A stretch of DNA of 64,000 nucleotides from an uncultured Oribacterium sp. (GTDB taxonomy: Bacteria; Bacillota; Clostridia; Lachnospirales; Lachnospiraceae), in assembly GCA_934270345.1 (NCBI GenBank), contig CAKQPT010000003.1:1-64000 (forward strand), in the 5' to 3' direction. The translations under genes were made by a program, and so were the position numbers. The first letter of the stretch is position 1. Each line of letters begins with the position of its first letter. Shown here piece by piece: positions 1 through 7,726 of the stretch. Under the pieces are notes generated by a model. It did not search any database, was not told the origin of the DNA, and saw only the letters and a list, made by a program, of their open reading frames with translations.

Positions 1-54
1 AATCTTGTACGGCGCCTTCATCGTTTTCATTTGTTCATATGGATACCAGATCAT
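1..54 (-). CDS. bioA: BioA, 5' end only (DAPA aminotransferase)
   Basis: Only the first 18 codons lie in the window. They read MIWYPYEQMKTMKAPYKI, which resembles the N-terminus of adenosylmethionine-8-amino-7-oxononanoate aminotransferases (IWHPYxQM). An AGGAGG ribosome binding site sits 7 bases before the ATG at 54. BioA converts KAPA to DAPA with a PLP cofactor. It lies 102 bases after bioD in a bioY-bioB-bioD-bioA operon, which supports the call. The identification rests on a short N-terminal stretch plus context. Confidence 0.75.
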   Translation of the reverse strand, partial: MIWYPYEQMKTMKAPYKI

Positions 55-156
55 CTATGTCCTCCTAAACACACGGGCCGCCCAGTCGCAGCGATTTCTG
101 CTGCCGACGAGCGGACGGCCCATCCATCCATTCATGTATATACCGAAGCATTGGCC
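55..156. other. bioD-bioA spacer
   Basis: This spacer holds the bioA ribosome binding site. GGGCCG (78-83) and CGGCCC (117-122) could pair to form a weak stem. A GAAGCATTGGCC word (145-156) abuts the bioD stop codon and recurs elsewhere in the window. No terminator is evident, so bioA is probably co-transcribed with bioD. Confidence 0.4.
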
Positions 157-855
157 TCAGGCGAGGCGGATATCATCATACAGCCCCGCCAGCGCCTCTG
201 GGTCAATGTCTATGTCCTCTGCATCATCAGGTACCGTCGCCAGTACCGGCAGGCCGGTCATCTGACGGCACATCGCGATATTGTCCTCTTCCATCGTGTC
301 GCCCGCGTGGTAGTGGTTGAAGATGATGCCCTTCACTGGAAGCGCATGCGCCTTCATGTACTCGACCGTCAGCACGACACTGTTGATCGTACCGAGGCCG
401 GCGTCGGCGACGAGGATGCTGGCGAGCTGAAGCTCCCGTAGCACGTCCTCGAGCTGGATGCGGTGCTCATCGACGCAGAGCGGGCAGAGGATACCGCCGC
501 TACCCTCCATCGTGATATAGTCATACTTCGCAGCGACGTCGACGTAGCCCTGACGGACCACCGCCATATCGACCGGATGCCCCTCGACGCGGGATGCGAG
601 GTGCGGGGACCAGGCGTGCTCATAGACATACGAGCACATCTCCTCGAGCGGCTGCGTGATGCCGGAGAGCTGCTGCACGAAGAGCGCGTCCCCCGGGATG
701 AGACTCCCGTCCGCGCGACGCGCATTGCCGCTCATCGCCGCCTTATAATAGGCCGGATCCTTCCCGGTCTCCTGAAGCTTCTTCACGATCAGCCCCGTGA
801 TATAGGTTTTTCCGACATCCGTGCCGGTGCCGGTGATAAAGACTGCTTTACTCAT
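157..855 (-). CDS. bioD: ATP-dependent dethiobiotin synthetase
   Basis: The 232-residue protein carries the P-loop GTGTDVGKT at residues 9-17, the hallmark of BioD, and MEGSGGI further on. It closes the ureido ring of dethiobiotin from DAPA, CO2 and ATP in the cytoplasm. Its length matches the family (about 225-240). The ATG at 855 follows GGGAGG by 6 bases, and the gene overlaps the end of bioB by 8 bases (ATGAGTAA), which implies translational coupling. It sits third in the bio operon. No missing key residue was seen. Confidence 0.95.
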   Translation of the reverse strand: MSKAVFITGTGTDVGKTYITGLIVKKLQETGKDPAYYKAAMSGNARRADGSLIPGDALFVQQLSGITQPLEEMCSYVYEHAWSPHLASRVEGHPVDMAVVRQGYVDVAAKYDYITMEGSGGILCPLCVDEHRIQLEDVLRELQLASILVADAGLGTINSVVLTVEYMKAHALPVKGIIFNHYHAGDTMEEDNIAMCRQMTGLPVLATVPDDAEDIDIDPEALAGLYDDIRLA

Positions 856-1969
856 GGGCAGCCTCCCACGGCGGCGTTACATCGCGCCCCATGTCCGCGA
901 GCATCTTCCGGTCACTCCTGATCGTCGCGCAGGCGACGGTCGTCAGCATATTGCCGGTGATGGTCGCCGAGGCACCGGCGCGGAAAGCGGTTTCACCATC
1001 ATGCGTCAGAAGCGCGCGACCGGCCGCGAGACGGATGTTCGCCTCCGGATTGATGTAGCGGAAGAACGCGATCGTCCGGAGGATCTCCGGCTCCGTGAGG
1101 CGCGGCAGATGCTCGAGCGGCGTGCCCGGAATCGGCATCAGCGCATTCAGCGGGATCGAGTCAATGCCGAGCTCCGCGAGGCTGATGGCCATGTCGAGAC
1201 GGTCTTCCCAGCTCTCCCCCATGCCGATGATGCCGCCGGAGCAGGCACACATTCCCTCGGCCTTCACCTTCTTCAGGGTCTCGATCTTCATCTCGTAGGT
1301 ATGCGTCGAGCAGATATTCGGGAAATTCCGGCGGGAGGTCTCGATATTATGGTGATAGGACGTCACACCGGCCTCGTGGAGACGGTGGAGCTGCTCCGCC
1401 GTAAGAAATCCCATCGACGCGCAAAGCTCGATGCTGGCCTCCCTGTGCATCGTTTCGTAGGCATGGATCGCCTGCTCGAATTCCGCACCCGTCAGTGCCT
1501 TTCCGGCCGTCACGATGGAGAAGCGGTGCACGCCCTCCCGCTCGTTCATGCGGCAGGCCTCGAGGATCTTCTCCTCCGGCAGGAAATCGTAGACCTCACA
1601 GCTCGTGTGGTGATGTGCCGACTGGGCACAGTACTTGCAGTCCTCCGGGCAGCGACCGCTGCGCGCGTTGATGATCGAACAGAGGTCGACGTGATCGCCC
1701 ACACAGGCCGCGCGGATGCGGTCCGCACCCTCGCAGAGTGCCTCGAGATCACAGTGCAGGAACCAGTTGAGGTCGTCCGCACGCGTGATTCGCCGCCCCG
1801 CGATGATCTCATCTGCCAGCGCACCCGGGTCCAATGTCTCCAGCGCGGCGCCAGATGGCTGCGCATGAGTGCCTGCTGCCTCTGAAGCTGCTGTCGCAGT
1901 CGCAGCAGAGAGGAAATCCATCTTCGTCTCTTCTGCTGCCGGTGCTGTGGTGGTATGCTGTCTCTCCAT
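848..1969 (-). CDS. bioB: biotin synthase (radical SAM)
   Basis: The 373-residue protein inserts sulfur into dethiobiotin. The radical SAM cluster motif CPEDCKYC places the three cysteines at about 107, 111 and 114, preceded by NARSGR as in other BioBs. I chose the ATG at 1969 because GGGAGG lies 8 bases upstream and the codon sits 2 bases after the bioY stop; longer in-frame starts would run into bioY. Compared with E. coli BioB, whose cluster starts near residue 53, this protein has about 50 extra N-terminal residues rich in Ala, Thr and Ser. An internal ATG at residue 17 is an alternative start. The enzyme family is certain; the exact N-terminus is not. Confidence 0.95.
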   Translation of the reverse strand: MERQHTTTAPAAEETKMDFLSAATATAASEAAGTHAQPSGAALETLDPGALADEIIAGRRITRADDLNWFLHCDLEALCEGADRIRAACVGDHVDLCSIINARSGRCPEDCKYCAQSAHHHTSCEVYDFLPEEKILEACRMNEREGVHRFSIVTAGKALTGAEFEQAIHAYETMHREASIELCASMGFLTAEQLHRLHEAGVTSYHHNIETSRRNFPNICSTHTYEMKIETLKKVKAEGMCACSGGIIGMGESWEDRLDMAISLAELGIDSIPLNALMPIPGTPLEHLPRLTEPEILRTIAFFRYINPEANIRLAAGRALLTHDGETAFRAGASATITGNMLTTVACATIRSDRKMLADMGRDVTPPWEAAHE

Positions 1970-1971
1970 CT

Positions 1972-2562
1972 TCACGCCCTCCCTGTCGTTGCGGCTTCCG
2001 TGACGGTGTCCTGGCCGAAAACATTGAACACCAGTGGACGTACGCGCTTCGCGATCACGGCACCGAGAACGCTCAGCGCGATGTCGCCCGGCACCGCGAG
2101 GATGAAGCAGTACAGGAACAGCGGCCATACGGCGATCGGCGTGTTGATCACGTAATTACAGATCACATAGTAGTAGCTCATGCCACAGGCATAGACGATG
2201 GCGAGCCCCGCGAGGTTCGCGAGCAGGTAGTGCGGGATCGTCTTTTTCGGCATGGTCTCCGCGATGCGACCGGTCACATAGGTCCCGAGCACGAAGCCGA
2301 TGATGTAGCCGAAGCTCGGCTTCAGGACATACCAGAGTCCGCCGCCCTCCGTAAAGATCGGAAGACCCGCAAGCCCCAGCAGCATATACGCCAGCACCGC
2401 GATTGCCCCACGCTTCGCGCCCAGCAGCAGCCCCGCCAGCATCGTAAACAGATACTGAAGCGTGAACGGCACCACCGGAACCGGCACCTTGATAAACGCC
2501 CCCACCGCGATCAGCGCCGTGAACAGCCCACAGTAAACCATACTCTTCGTTTTCGTATTCAT
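1972..2562 (-). CDS. bioY: BioY, biotin transporter substrate-binding subunit
   Basis: The 196-residue, very hydrophobic protein has about six predicted membrane segments and the BioY-type N-terminus (VYCGLFTALIAVGAF, then PVVPFTLQ). BioY is the S-component of an ECF-type biotin importer and binds biotin in the membrane; the energising EcfAAT module is not in this window. The ATG at 2562 follows GGAGG by 7 bases. It is the first gene of the operon, directly behind two BirA-like operators, so uptake and synthesis should be repressed together by biotin. Pairing bioY with bioB, bioD and bioA suggests both salvage and late-step synthesis. Confidence 0.95.
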   Translation of the reverse strand: MNTKTKSMVYCGLFTALIAVGAFIKVPVPVVPFTLQYLFTMLAGLLLGAKRGAIAVLAYMLLGLAGLPIFTEGGGLWYVLKPSFGYIIGFVLGTYVTGRIAETMPKKTIPHYLLANLAGLAIVYACGMSYYYVICNYVINTPIAVWPLFLYCFILAVPGDIALSVLGAVIAKRVRPLVFNVFGQDTVTEAATTGRA

Positions 2563-2594
2563 CAGTCAACCTCCGTTTTTGAGTTGGTTTACAA
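2563..2594. promoter_or_regulatory. BirA-like operator, proximal
   Basis: Read on the plus strand this is CAGTCAACC (2563-2571), 14 bases, then GGTTTACAA (2586-2594). The known BirA site is TTGTAAACC-N14/15-GGTTTACAA; the right half matches 9/9 and the left 6/9. It covers the bioY ribosome binding site and touches the -10 region. Binding by biotinyl-5'-AMP-loaded BirA is inferred from this match and the bio genes downstream. Confidence 0.65.
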
Positions 2595-2622
2595 TATACA
2601 ACATCAGAGTTTGCAATGTCAA
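2593..2622 (-). promoter_or_regulatory. bioYBDA promoter
   Basis: On the minus strand, TTGACA (2622-2617) and TATATT (2598-2593) are separated by 18 bases. The -35 box lies inside the left half of the distal BirA-like site, and the -10 box overlaps the last two bases of the proximal one. The expected transcript start is about 25 bases before the bioY ATG. Confidence 0.7.
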
Positions 2623-2647
2623 CCGAAACAATTGTATAAGTTTACAC
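2616..2647. promoter_or_regulatory. BirA-like operator, distal
   Basis: The site reads ATGTCAACC (2616-2624), 14 bases, then AGTTTACAC (2639-2647), with 7/9 matches to each half of the BirA consensus. It has the same 14-base spacing as the proximal site and is offset by 53 bp, about five helical turns. It includes the -35 box. Confidence 0.6.
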
Positions 2648-2882
2648 GCAAAGCTGTGACCGTTCAGTCAGTCACCCTTAGGGACATTTGAGGCTGCTCC
2701 TCATTCGCCTCATGAATTCCAGGGTTTCAGAGCGTTTCAATTTGTGAAAATCTGTGCCTGGAGAACGTATGGACATCAAAAAAGCTGACCCGCGAAGGTC
2801 AGCTTTACCGGATAATCGTATTCACTTACATAAACGGGGCCGGCAACCGATAGAACATTGATGATGATTCCTGTAGGCATTG
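2648..2882. other. spacer between the rsfS end and the bio promoter
   Basis: No gene is seen here. The stretch contains the rsfS terminator (2776-2806) and GGGGCCGGCAACCGATAG at 2836-2853, which resembles the outer arm of the nested inverted-repeat family. The rest, 2648-2775, shows no clear signal. Confidence 0.5.
2776..2806 (-). terminator. terminator of the obgE-rsfS operon
   Basis: AAAGCTGACC (2781-2790) pairs with GGTCAGCTTT (2797-2806) around a 6-base loop. On the minus strand the stem is followed by TTTTTTGATG, a proper U-tract. It lies 76 bases after the rsfS stop. Confidence 0.85.
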
Positions 2883-3236
2883 TCACAGCTCGTCCACCGA
2901 CACGATCTTCTTTCCGTCCGACCAGATACGCTCGAGGTCGTAGAAGAGACGCTGCTCCTTGTCGAAGATGTGCACGATGATGTCGTTGTAGTCAAGGAGG
3001 ATCCAGCCGCTGTTGGTCACACCCTCACGGCGGCGAAGCTCGTAGCCGTGCTGTGCCATCTTATCCTCGACCTCGTCGCAGAGTGCATCCACCTGACGAA
3101 TGTTGTCTGCGGTCGCGATCACGAAATAATCCGCGATGACCGACACGCCGCCGATGTCCATGATGGAGATATCCTTGCCCTGCTTCTCCTCGAGTGCAGC
3201 GTAGACTACCTTTACCATATCCTTTGAATTACTCAT
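2883..3236 (-). CDS. rsfS: ribosomal silencing factor RsfS
   Basis: This 117-residue protein of the RsfS/YbeB/Iojap family binds L14 on the 50S subunit and blocks 30S joining under starvation. Family features seen are KVVYAALEEKQGKDI near the start, the DYFVIATADNIRQV core, and GWILLDYNDIIVHIF toward the end. Length and position after yqeK are typical. An AAGGAG site lies 7 bases before the ATG. It is the last gene of the obgE-yhbY-nadD-yqeK-rsfS run and is followed by a terminator. Confidence 0.95.
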   Translation of the reverse strand: MSNSKDMVKVVYAALEEKQGKDISIMDIGGVSVIADYFVIATADNIRQVDALCDEVEDKMAQHGYELRRREGVTNSGWILLDYNDIIVHIFDKEQRLFYDLERIWSDGKKIVSVDEL

Positions 3237-3347
3237 ATCGTTCTCCTTTTTCTAGAGTTTCCTATATCTGTATGATGCCGGTGGCTTTTCTGGGACCGCT
3301 CCGGCTTTCGAAGGCACGCCACTATACGCAGCCCGCAGCTCAGCGTC

Positions 3348-3983
3348 TCAGTCCGAAACAGCCAGACCTCTCTCCTGCATCCGTGCGCGGTAGTACCGGT
3401 AGGTATCGTATGAATCTTTACAGATGTAGCCGCCGGTTTCCTCGAGGTAGTGGATCGTGTCGTGATTGATCTCATACACCGCGCGCTCGAGGTCGGTAAA
3501 TGCAAGCTGCCGGATCTCCGGGAGCCGTGCCGCCTTGTCCCGCCGCGCCTCGATGTAGTCCGCCGTAAACACGATGGCCTCCAGAAGGCTCATATCCGGC
3601 TTTCCCAGCGTGTGGAAGTAAATAGCAGACAGAATCTCCGGGTCCTCGATGCCGAAGCATTTACGGGCGTACGTAGCGCCGTAGACGCTGTGAATCACCT
3701 GCGGTGCCCGCAACATATCCTCCGTCAGCGCCACGCCGTCCTGCGCGCACGCCGTCCGAAGCTCCTCGTTCGAAAACTGCTTCGCACAGTCATGCACGAG
3801 CCCCGCAAGCTCCGCCTGGTGCAGATCCACACCATAGCGCATCGCGAGGCAGATACAGGTGAAGCTCACGCTCAGCGAATGCTCATAGCGCGACGGCTTC
3901 AGCATCGTCTGCAGCTTCGCACGGATCTCCAGGATGTTCTCTAAATCGGTCTTTCCATTCTCCGTATCTTTCTGTTTTCCCAT
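3348..3983 (-). CDS. yqeK: YqeK-type HD-domain Ap4A hydrolase
   Basis: The 211-residue protein is an HD-superfamily metal-dependent phosphohydrolase. It has RYEHSLSV with His35 and GLVHDCAK with His64-Asp65, then VIHSVYGA and VFTADYIE, as in YqeK, which splits diadenosine tetraphosphate symmetrically. I placed the start at the ATG at 3983 because AAAGGAG lies 6 bases upstream; an ATG 15 codons earlier has no such site. It lies between nadD and rsfS, the usual clostridial order. Confidence 0.9.
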   Translation of the reverse strand: MGKQKDTENGKTDLENILEIRAKLQTMLKPSRYEHSLSVSFTCICLAMRYGVDLHQAELAGLVHDCAKQFSNEELRTACAQDGVALTEDMLRAPQVIHSVYGATYARKCFGIEDPEILSAIYFHTLGKPDMSLLEAIVFTADYIEARRDKAARLPEIRQLAFTDLERAVYEINHDTIHYLEETGGYICKDSYDTYRYYRARMQERGLAVSD

Positions 3984-4035
3984 AATGCTCCTTTCTGAGC
4001 CGTTTAGGGTCCCAGGCTTAGACTTCACCGGTCTC

Positions 4036-4070
4036 GGAGTACTGTGCCTCCATTACCGGCCCTCCGGGGC
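4036..4070. repeat. half-remnant of the nested inverted-repeat family
   Basis: This stretch begins GGAGTACTGTGCCTCC and ends ACCGGCCCTCCGGGGC. Both parts match the right half of the mini-copy at 10508-10567 (reverse strand) and the right outer arm of the copy at 13601-13623. No matching left arm is present. It ends 18 bases before the nadD stop codon, the same setting as the other copies. Confidence 0.55.
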
Positions 4071-4088
4071 AGCGGCCTGAACTCAGCA

Positions 4089-4709
4089 TCAGCGATACAG
4101 CTGATGCACCTCGATGTACTCCGCGACCGCCGCCGGCACGAGCGCCGTGATGTCCTCACCACGCGCCGCCCGCTCCCGGATCTCCGTACTCGAGATGTCC
4201 ATCTCCTCGAACTGCAGCACCGCGACATCCGCGCCGTAGCGCTCCTCGAGGTAACGCTCCTGCGCCTCGAAGCTCCGCGGCCGGTCCGCATACTCCCGCT
4301 CCGCCGCCACCAGCGTCGCGAGACGCAGGATGGTCTCCGGCTCATGCCAGCGCTCGAGCTGGTACAGCGAGTCCGAACCGACGATGAAGTAGAAGTGTAC
4401 GTCCGGATATCGTTCATGCAGGATGGTCAATGTCTCCGACGTGTAGGTTTCACCGCTCCGTTCCATCTCGAGCCGCGACAGGCAGAAGCCCGGATGCCCC
4501 GCGATGGCGAGCTCCGTCATCGCCGCACGGTCGGCCGCCGGACTCACCTTCCGGCTGTGCTTCAGGTACGGATCCCCGGCCGGCATGAACCAGACCTCAT
4601 CGAGCTGAAGCTGCGCCTGCGCACACGCTGCAAGCGCGATATGCGCGTTATGAATCGGGTCGAAGGTCCCGCCCATGATGCCCACGCGTTTCCTGGTATC
4701 CTGCTCCAT
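4089..4709 (-). CDS. nadD: nicotinate-nucleotide adenylyltransferase
   Basis: The 206-residue protein has the nucleotidyltransferase motif GGTFDPIHNAH at 13-23 and ISSTEIRERAARGEDI near the C-terminus, both diagnostic of NadD. It adenylates nicotinate mononucleotide to deamido-NAD. The ATG at 4709 follows GGGAGG by 6 bases. The gene is in the obgE-rsfS operon, between yhbY and yqeK. Length and motifs are complete. Confidence 0.96.
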   Translation of the reverse strand: MEQDTRKRVGIMGGTFDPIHNAHIALAACAQAQLQLDEVWFMPAGDPYLKHSRKVSPAADRAAMTELAIAGHPGFCLSRLEMERSGETYTSETLTILHERYPDVHFYFIVGSDSLYQLERWHEPETILRLATLVAAEREYADRPRSFEAQERYLEERYGADVAVLQFEEMDISSTEIRERAARGEDITALVPAAVAEYIEVHQLYR

Positions 4710-4763
4710 CGCCTGCCTCCCTTTCTATCCGCACCCGCATCCGCGGATGCATCGTCACGGCGA

Positions 4764-5225
4764 TCACTCGCCGTCAAACTCGTTATCGAACTCCTCGTCG
4801 TCTTCTTCGACGAAACGAAGGCTGAAACCGCCGGATCTCGCTGCATTCTTCGCATCCGCGATCTCCTGCTTATGACCGGCACGCTTCGCACCCTTCTTCT
4901 GCTTCTCGAGCTCCGCCTTCGAGGTCTCGTACTTCCGCTTCTTGAAATCCGGATTCGGCTTGTACAGCACGATCTTCCGGCCGATCACCTGGACCACCTC
5001 AGACTGCGTACGACCCGCCAGCGTATACGCGATCTCATTCGCATCATCATCGCAGTTCTTCAGAATATTGATCTTGATGAGCTCGTTCTTCACGATGTTC
5101 TCACGCACCGCATCGATGAACTCCGGTGTCAGGCTGTTCTTACCGATGGAAAGCACCGGCTCGATGGTCATGGCTGCGCCCTTCAGCTGGGAACGCATCT
5201 TACTGTCTCTGATATATTTCTTCAT
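4764..5225 (-). CDS. yhbY: YhbY-family RNA-binding protein
   Basis: The 153-residue protein has the CRS1-YhbY (CRM) domain over roughly residues 8-95, with the loop IGKNSLTPEFIDAV and the QVIGRKIVLYKPN strand. Such proteins associate with pre-50S particles. It is longer than a minimal YhbY (about 97) because of a Lys/Glu-rich stretch and an acidic tail (EEDDEEFDNEFDGE). GGAG lies 6 bases before the ATG. Its place between obgE and nadD fits a role in ribosome assembly. Confidence 0.88.
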   Translation of the reverse strand: MKKYIRDSKMRSQLKGAAMTIEPVLSIGKNSLTPEFIDAVRENIVKNELIKINILKNCDDDANEIAYTLAGRTQSEVVQVIGRKIVLYKPNPDFKKRKYETSKAELEKQKKGAKRAGHKQEIADAKNAARSGGFSLRFVEEDDEEFDNEFDGE

Positions 5226-5333
5226 TTTATTCTCCTGTATGCAGACGTCTCACCTCTGCACGAACGGCATCATCACATGGACGCTGCGCAGTCTCGTACA
5301 CATAGCTGGTGAAACCATAATCTCTGTTCCCGC

Positions 5334-6800
5334 TTAGTTCTCTGTATCATCCTCGTCGCCGAGCTCGAGGGCCTCTGCGTAATCGTCCTCGTCACCCTCG
5401 TCATAGCCAATGTCTTCGTCCTCGACATCGTCACTCTTCTCTGCATGACGCTTCGGGAAGGCCTGATCGATCGCGGACTGGAGGTCGCCCTCCTCATACG
5501 CATCGGTATCATAGAACTCGAAGGTATGACCATAGATCTTGATGGTATCGCCCTCCTGGATGCCCATCTTCTTCAGCTTCCGGATGATGCCCTGATCCAC
5601 CAGGAACTGCTGGAAGAACTCGAAGCCCTTCTCTGCCTGCAGGTTCGTATAGCCGAGCATCTTCTCGATCTTCGGACCCTCGACGGAGTAAGTATCCGCA
5701 TTCAGCTTCTTGAACTCGATGGCGAGCTGCTCCTTATGACCGAGCGTCTCGAGATCGACCTCACTCTCAAACACCTCCGTCTTCTCTGCACCCGCGGCCT
5801 CGACATAGGTCCAGGCGGCCTCGAGCAGATCACGAAGACCGGTATTCGTCGCTGCAGAAATTGCAAAGACCTTCACACCCTGTGGCTCGTAGATCTCCTT
5901 GATGCGCGTGAGCGGACAGTCCGTCCCCTGCTCATCGATGATGAGATCCGTCTTATTGCACGCGATGATCATCGGCTTCTCAAGAATCCGCGGATCATAC
6001 TTCGCGATCTCATCATTGATCGTCTTGATATCCTCGACCGGATCTCTGCCCTCCGAGCCGGCAGCATCGACCACGTGGATCAGCACCTTACAACGCTCGA
6101 TATGACGCAGGAACTCGTGACCGAGACCGATGCCCTCCGAGGCACCCTCGATGAGACCCGGAATATCCGCCATAACGAAGCTGCGGTCGCCCTTCAGGCC
6201 GACCACACCGAGATGCGGCGTCAGCGTCGTGAAATGATAGTTTGCGATCTCCGGACGCGCATTACTGCACATCGAAAGAATCGTCGACTTACCCACGTTC
6301 GGAAGACCGACGAGACCGACATCCGCGATCACACGAAGCTCCATCTGTACCCAGAGCTCACGGGAATCCTGACCCGGCTGCGCGAACTTCGGGGCCTGCA
6401 TGGCCGGTGTCGCGAAGTGCATATTGCCGAGACCGCCCTTACCGCCCTTCAGAAGAACCATACGCTGGTTCTCGCCGGACATATCCGCGATGATCTTCTT
6501 CGTCTCGAAATCACGAATGATCGTTCCCTCCGGAACACGGATTACCAGATCCTTACCATTCTTACCGTGCATCCGCTTTCCGCCGCCTTCTTCACCCGGC
6601 GTCGCAATGTACTTCTGACGATTACGGAAATCCTCGAGCGTATTCAGCCCCTTATCCACCTCGACGATGATATCACCGCCCTTACCGCCATCACCGCCAT
6701 CCGGACCACCCGCCGGCACGTACAGCTCACGACGGAACGACACATGACCATTTCCGCCCTTACCACTCTTGATGAAAACCTTTGCAATATCTGCAAACAT
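5334..6800 (-). CDS. obgE: GTPase ObgE/CgtA
   Basis: The 488-residue GTPase acts in 50S assembly. The Gly-rich Obg fold fills residues 1-160 (GGPDGGDGGKGG near 31-42), G1 is GLPNVGKS at 165-172, NKTD is present, and a C-terminal OCT domain follows. The last 40 or so residues are strongly acidic (EGDEDDYAEAL, ELGDEDDTEN). The ATG at 6800 follows AAAGGAG by 8 bases; a start 14 codons earlier is unsupported. It has its own promoter after the rpmA terminator and heads the obgE-yhbY-nadD-yqeK-rsfS operon. Confidence 0.97.
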   Translation of the reverse strand: MFADIAKVFIKSGKGGNGHVSFRRELYVPAGGPDGGDGGKGGDIIVEVDKGLNTLEDFRNRQKYIATPGEEGGGKRMHGKNGKDLVIRVPEGTIIRDFETKKIIADMSGENQRMVLLKGGKGGLGNMHFATPAMQAPKFAQPGQDSRELWVQMELRVIADVGLVGLPNVGKSTILSMCSNARPEIANYHFTTLTPHLGVVGLKGDRSFVMADIPGLIEGASEGIGLGHEFLRHIERCKVLIHVVDAAGSEGRDPVEDIKTINDEIAKYDPRILEKPMIIACNKTDLIIDEQGTDCPLTRIKEIYEPQGVKVFAISAATNTGLRDLLEAAWTYVEAAGAEKTEVFESEVDLETLGHKEQLAIEFKKLNADTYSVEGPKIEKMLGYTNLQAEKGFEFFQQFLVDQGIIRKLKKMGIQEGDTIKIYGHTFEFYDTDAYEEGDLQSAIDQAFPKRHAEKSDDVEDEDIGYDEGDEDDYAEALELGDEDDTEN

Positions 6801-6887
6801 AGAATCTTTCTCCTTTCCCAACTGCATCCTCGTGGCGGCCATAGAAACCGACGCTAGCAGTCAGAGAGCCATTAATATAACAGATAC

Positions 6888-6916
6888 ATTATATACCATG
6901 TATCCATAAAACAGAA
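6888..6916 (-). promoter_or_regulatory. obgE promoter
   Basis: On the minus strand TTCTGT (6916-6911) and a perfect TATAAT (6893-6888) are 17 bases apart. It lies between the rpmA terminator and obgE. Confidence 0.6.
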
Positions 6917-6925
6917 TAATGAAGC

Positions 6926-6959
6926 AAAAACCCTGTACTGAAGATTCAGTACAGGGTTT
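6926..6959 (-). terminator. terminator after rpmA
   Basis: AAACCCTGTACTGAA (6928-6942) and TTCAGTACAGGGTTT (6945-6959) form a near-perfect stem that continues into TTTTTGC on the minus strand. It separates rplU-rpmA from obgE. Confidence 0.9.
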
Positions 6960-6984
6960 GATTCTTGTAGAAGCGCTCAGTAAA

Positions 6985-7248
6985 TTACTCAGCATCCACT
7001 GGCATAACGGAAACCTGCTTCTTGTCTCTGCCGAGGCGGCCGAACTTAACGACGCCATCAACCTTTGCAAAAAGAGTGTAGTCATTGCCGAGGCCTACGT
7101 TAAGACCCGGGTGAATTCTTGTTCCGTTCTGCTTGTAAAGAACATTGCCAGCCTTTACGAACTGACCATCTGCTCTCTTCTGTCCAAGTCTCTTGGACTC
7201 CGAATCTCTACCATTCTTGGTAGAGCCCATACCTTTATGATGAGCCAT
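6985..7248 (-). CDS. rpmA: 50S ribosomal protein L27
   Basis: The 87-residue protein starts [20 protein letters not shown], the conserved L27 N-terminus that reaches the peptidyl transferase centre. GGAGG lies 6 bases before the ATG, so this start is firm. Most Firmicutes make L27 with a roughly 9-residue hydrophobic extension removed by the protease Prp, encoded between rplU and rpmA. Here there is no extension and only a 25-base gap to rplU. Codon use is less GC-rich than in neighbours, as expected for a highly expressed gene. Confidence 0.97.
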   Translation of the reverse strand: MAHHKGMGSTKNGRDSESKRLGQKRADGQFVKAGNVLYKQNGTRIHPGLNVGLGNDYTLFAKVDGVVKFGRLGRDKKQVSVMPVDAE

Positions 7249-7273
7249 GATTATCCTCCAAAAAACAAACTGA

Positions 7274-7579
7274 TTAGCCGATAGAATCGATCTTTACTTC
7301 TGTAAAGAGCTGTCTGTGACCATTCTTCTTATGGTATCCAGACTTTCTCTTGTACTTGTAAACGATAACCTTCTTGGCCTTGCCATTCTTAGTTACAGTG
7401 GCAGATACCTTAGCACCATCAACGACCGGTGTACCGATCTTCATAGCGCCATCATTAAGAACAAGCACCTGATCGAAAGTAACCTTGTCGCCTTCCTTTA
7501 CATCAAGCTTCTCAACTCTAATGATATCGCCTTCGCTTACCTTGTACTGCTTTCCACCTGTAAGGATTACTGCATACAT
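7274..7579 (-). CDS. rplU: 50S ribosomal protein L21
   Basis: The 101-residue protein begins [14 protein letters not shown] and carries [15 protein letters not shown] near the end, the L21 signature. The ATG at 7579 follows AAGGAGG by 8 bases; earlier in-frame starts lie in the leader. It is first in a two-gene rplU-rpmA operon with a strong promoter and a structured leader. Confidence 0.97.
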   Translation of the reverse strand: MYAVILTGGKQYKVSEGDIIRVEKLDVKEGDKVTFDQVLVLNDGAMKIGTPVVDGAKVSATVTKNGKAKKVIVYKYKRKSGYHKKNGHRQLFTEVKIDSIG

Positions 7580-7658
7580 TACGAGGGTCCTCCTTTTTAT
7601 CATTACTCGCTGGCTTCGGTGGTGTTTTCACACACTTTTACCTCGTCACGCGGCATAC
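7580..7658 (-). ncRNA. rplU 5' leader, likely L21 autoregulatory element
   Basis: The roughly 80-base untranslated leader holds a GTGTGAAAACAC hairpin with a GAAA loop. ACGAGG (7646-7641, minus strand) can pair with CCTCGT (7586-7581), which lies between the ribosome binding site and the ATG. Such pairing would mask translation initiation. An L21 leader is known in Firmicutes (the Rfam L21_leader family); that this is a member is inferred from position and layout only. Confidence 0.5.
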
Positions 7659-7664
7659 TTGAAT

Positions 7665-7693
7665 AAATTACTCCAATTCCCACAATATGTCAA
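7665..7693 (-). promoter_or_regulatory. rplU-rpmA promoter
   Basis: On the minus strand a perfect TTGACA (7693-7688) and TAATTT (7670-7665) are 17 bases apart. The predicted start leaves a leader of about 80 bases. Confidence 0.75.
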
Positions 7694-7726
7694 TAGATTT
7701 TACAAAACTCAACTATATTTTTTATT

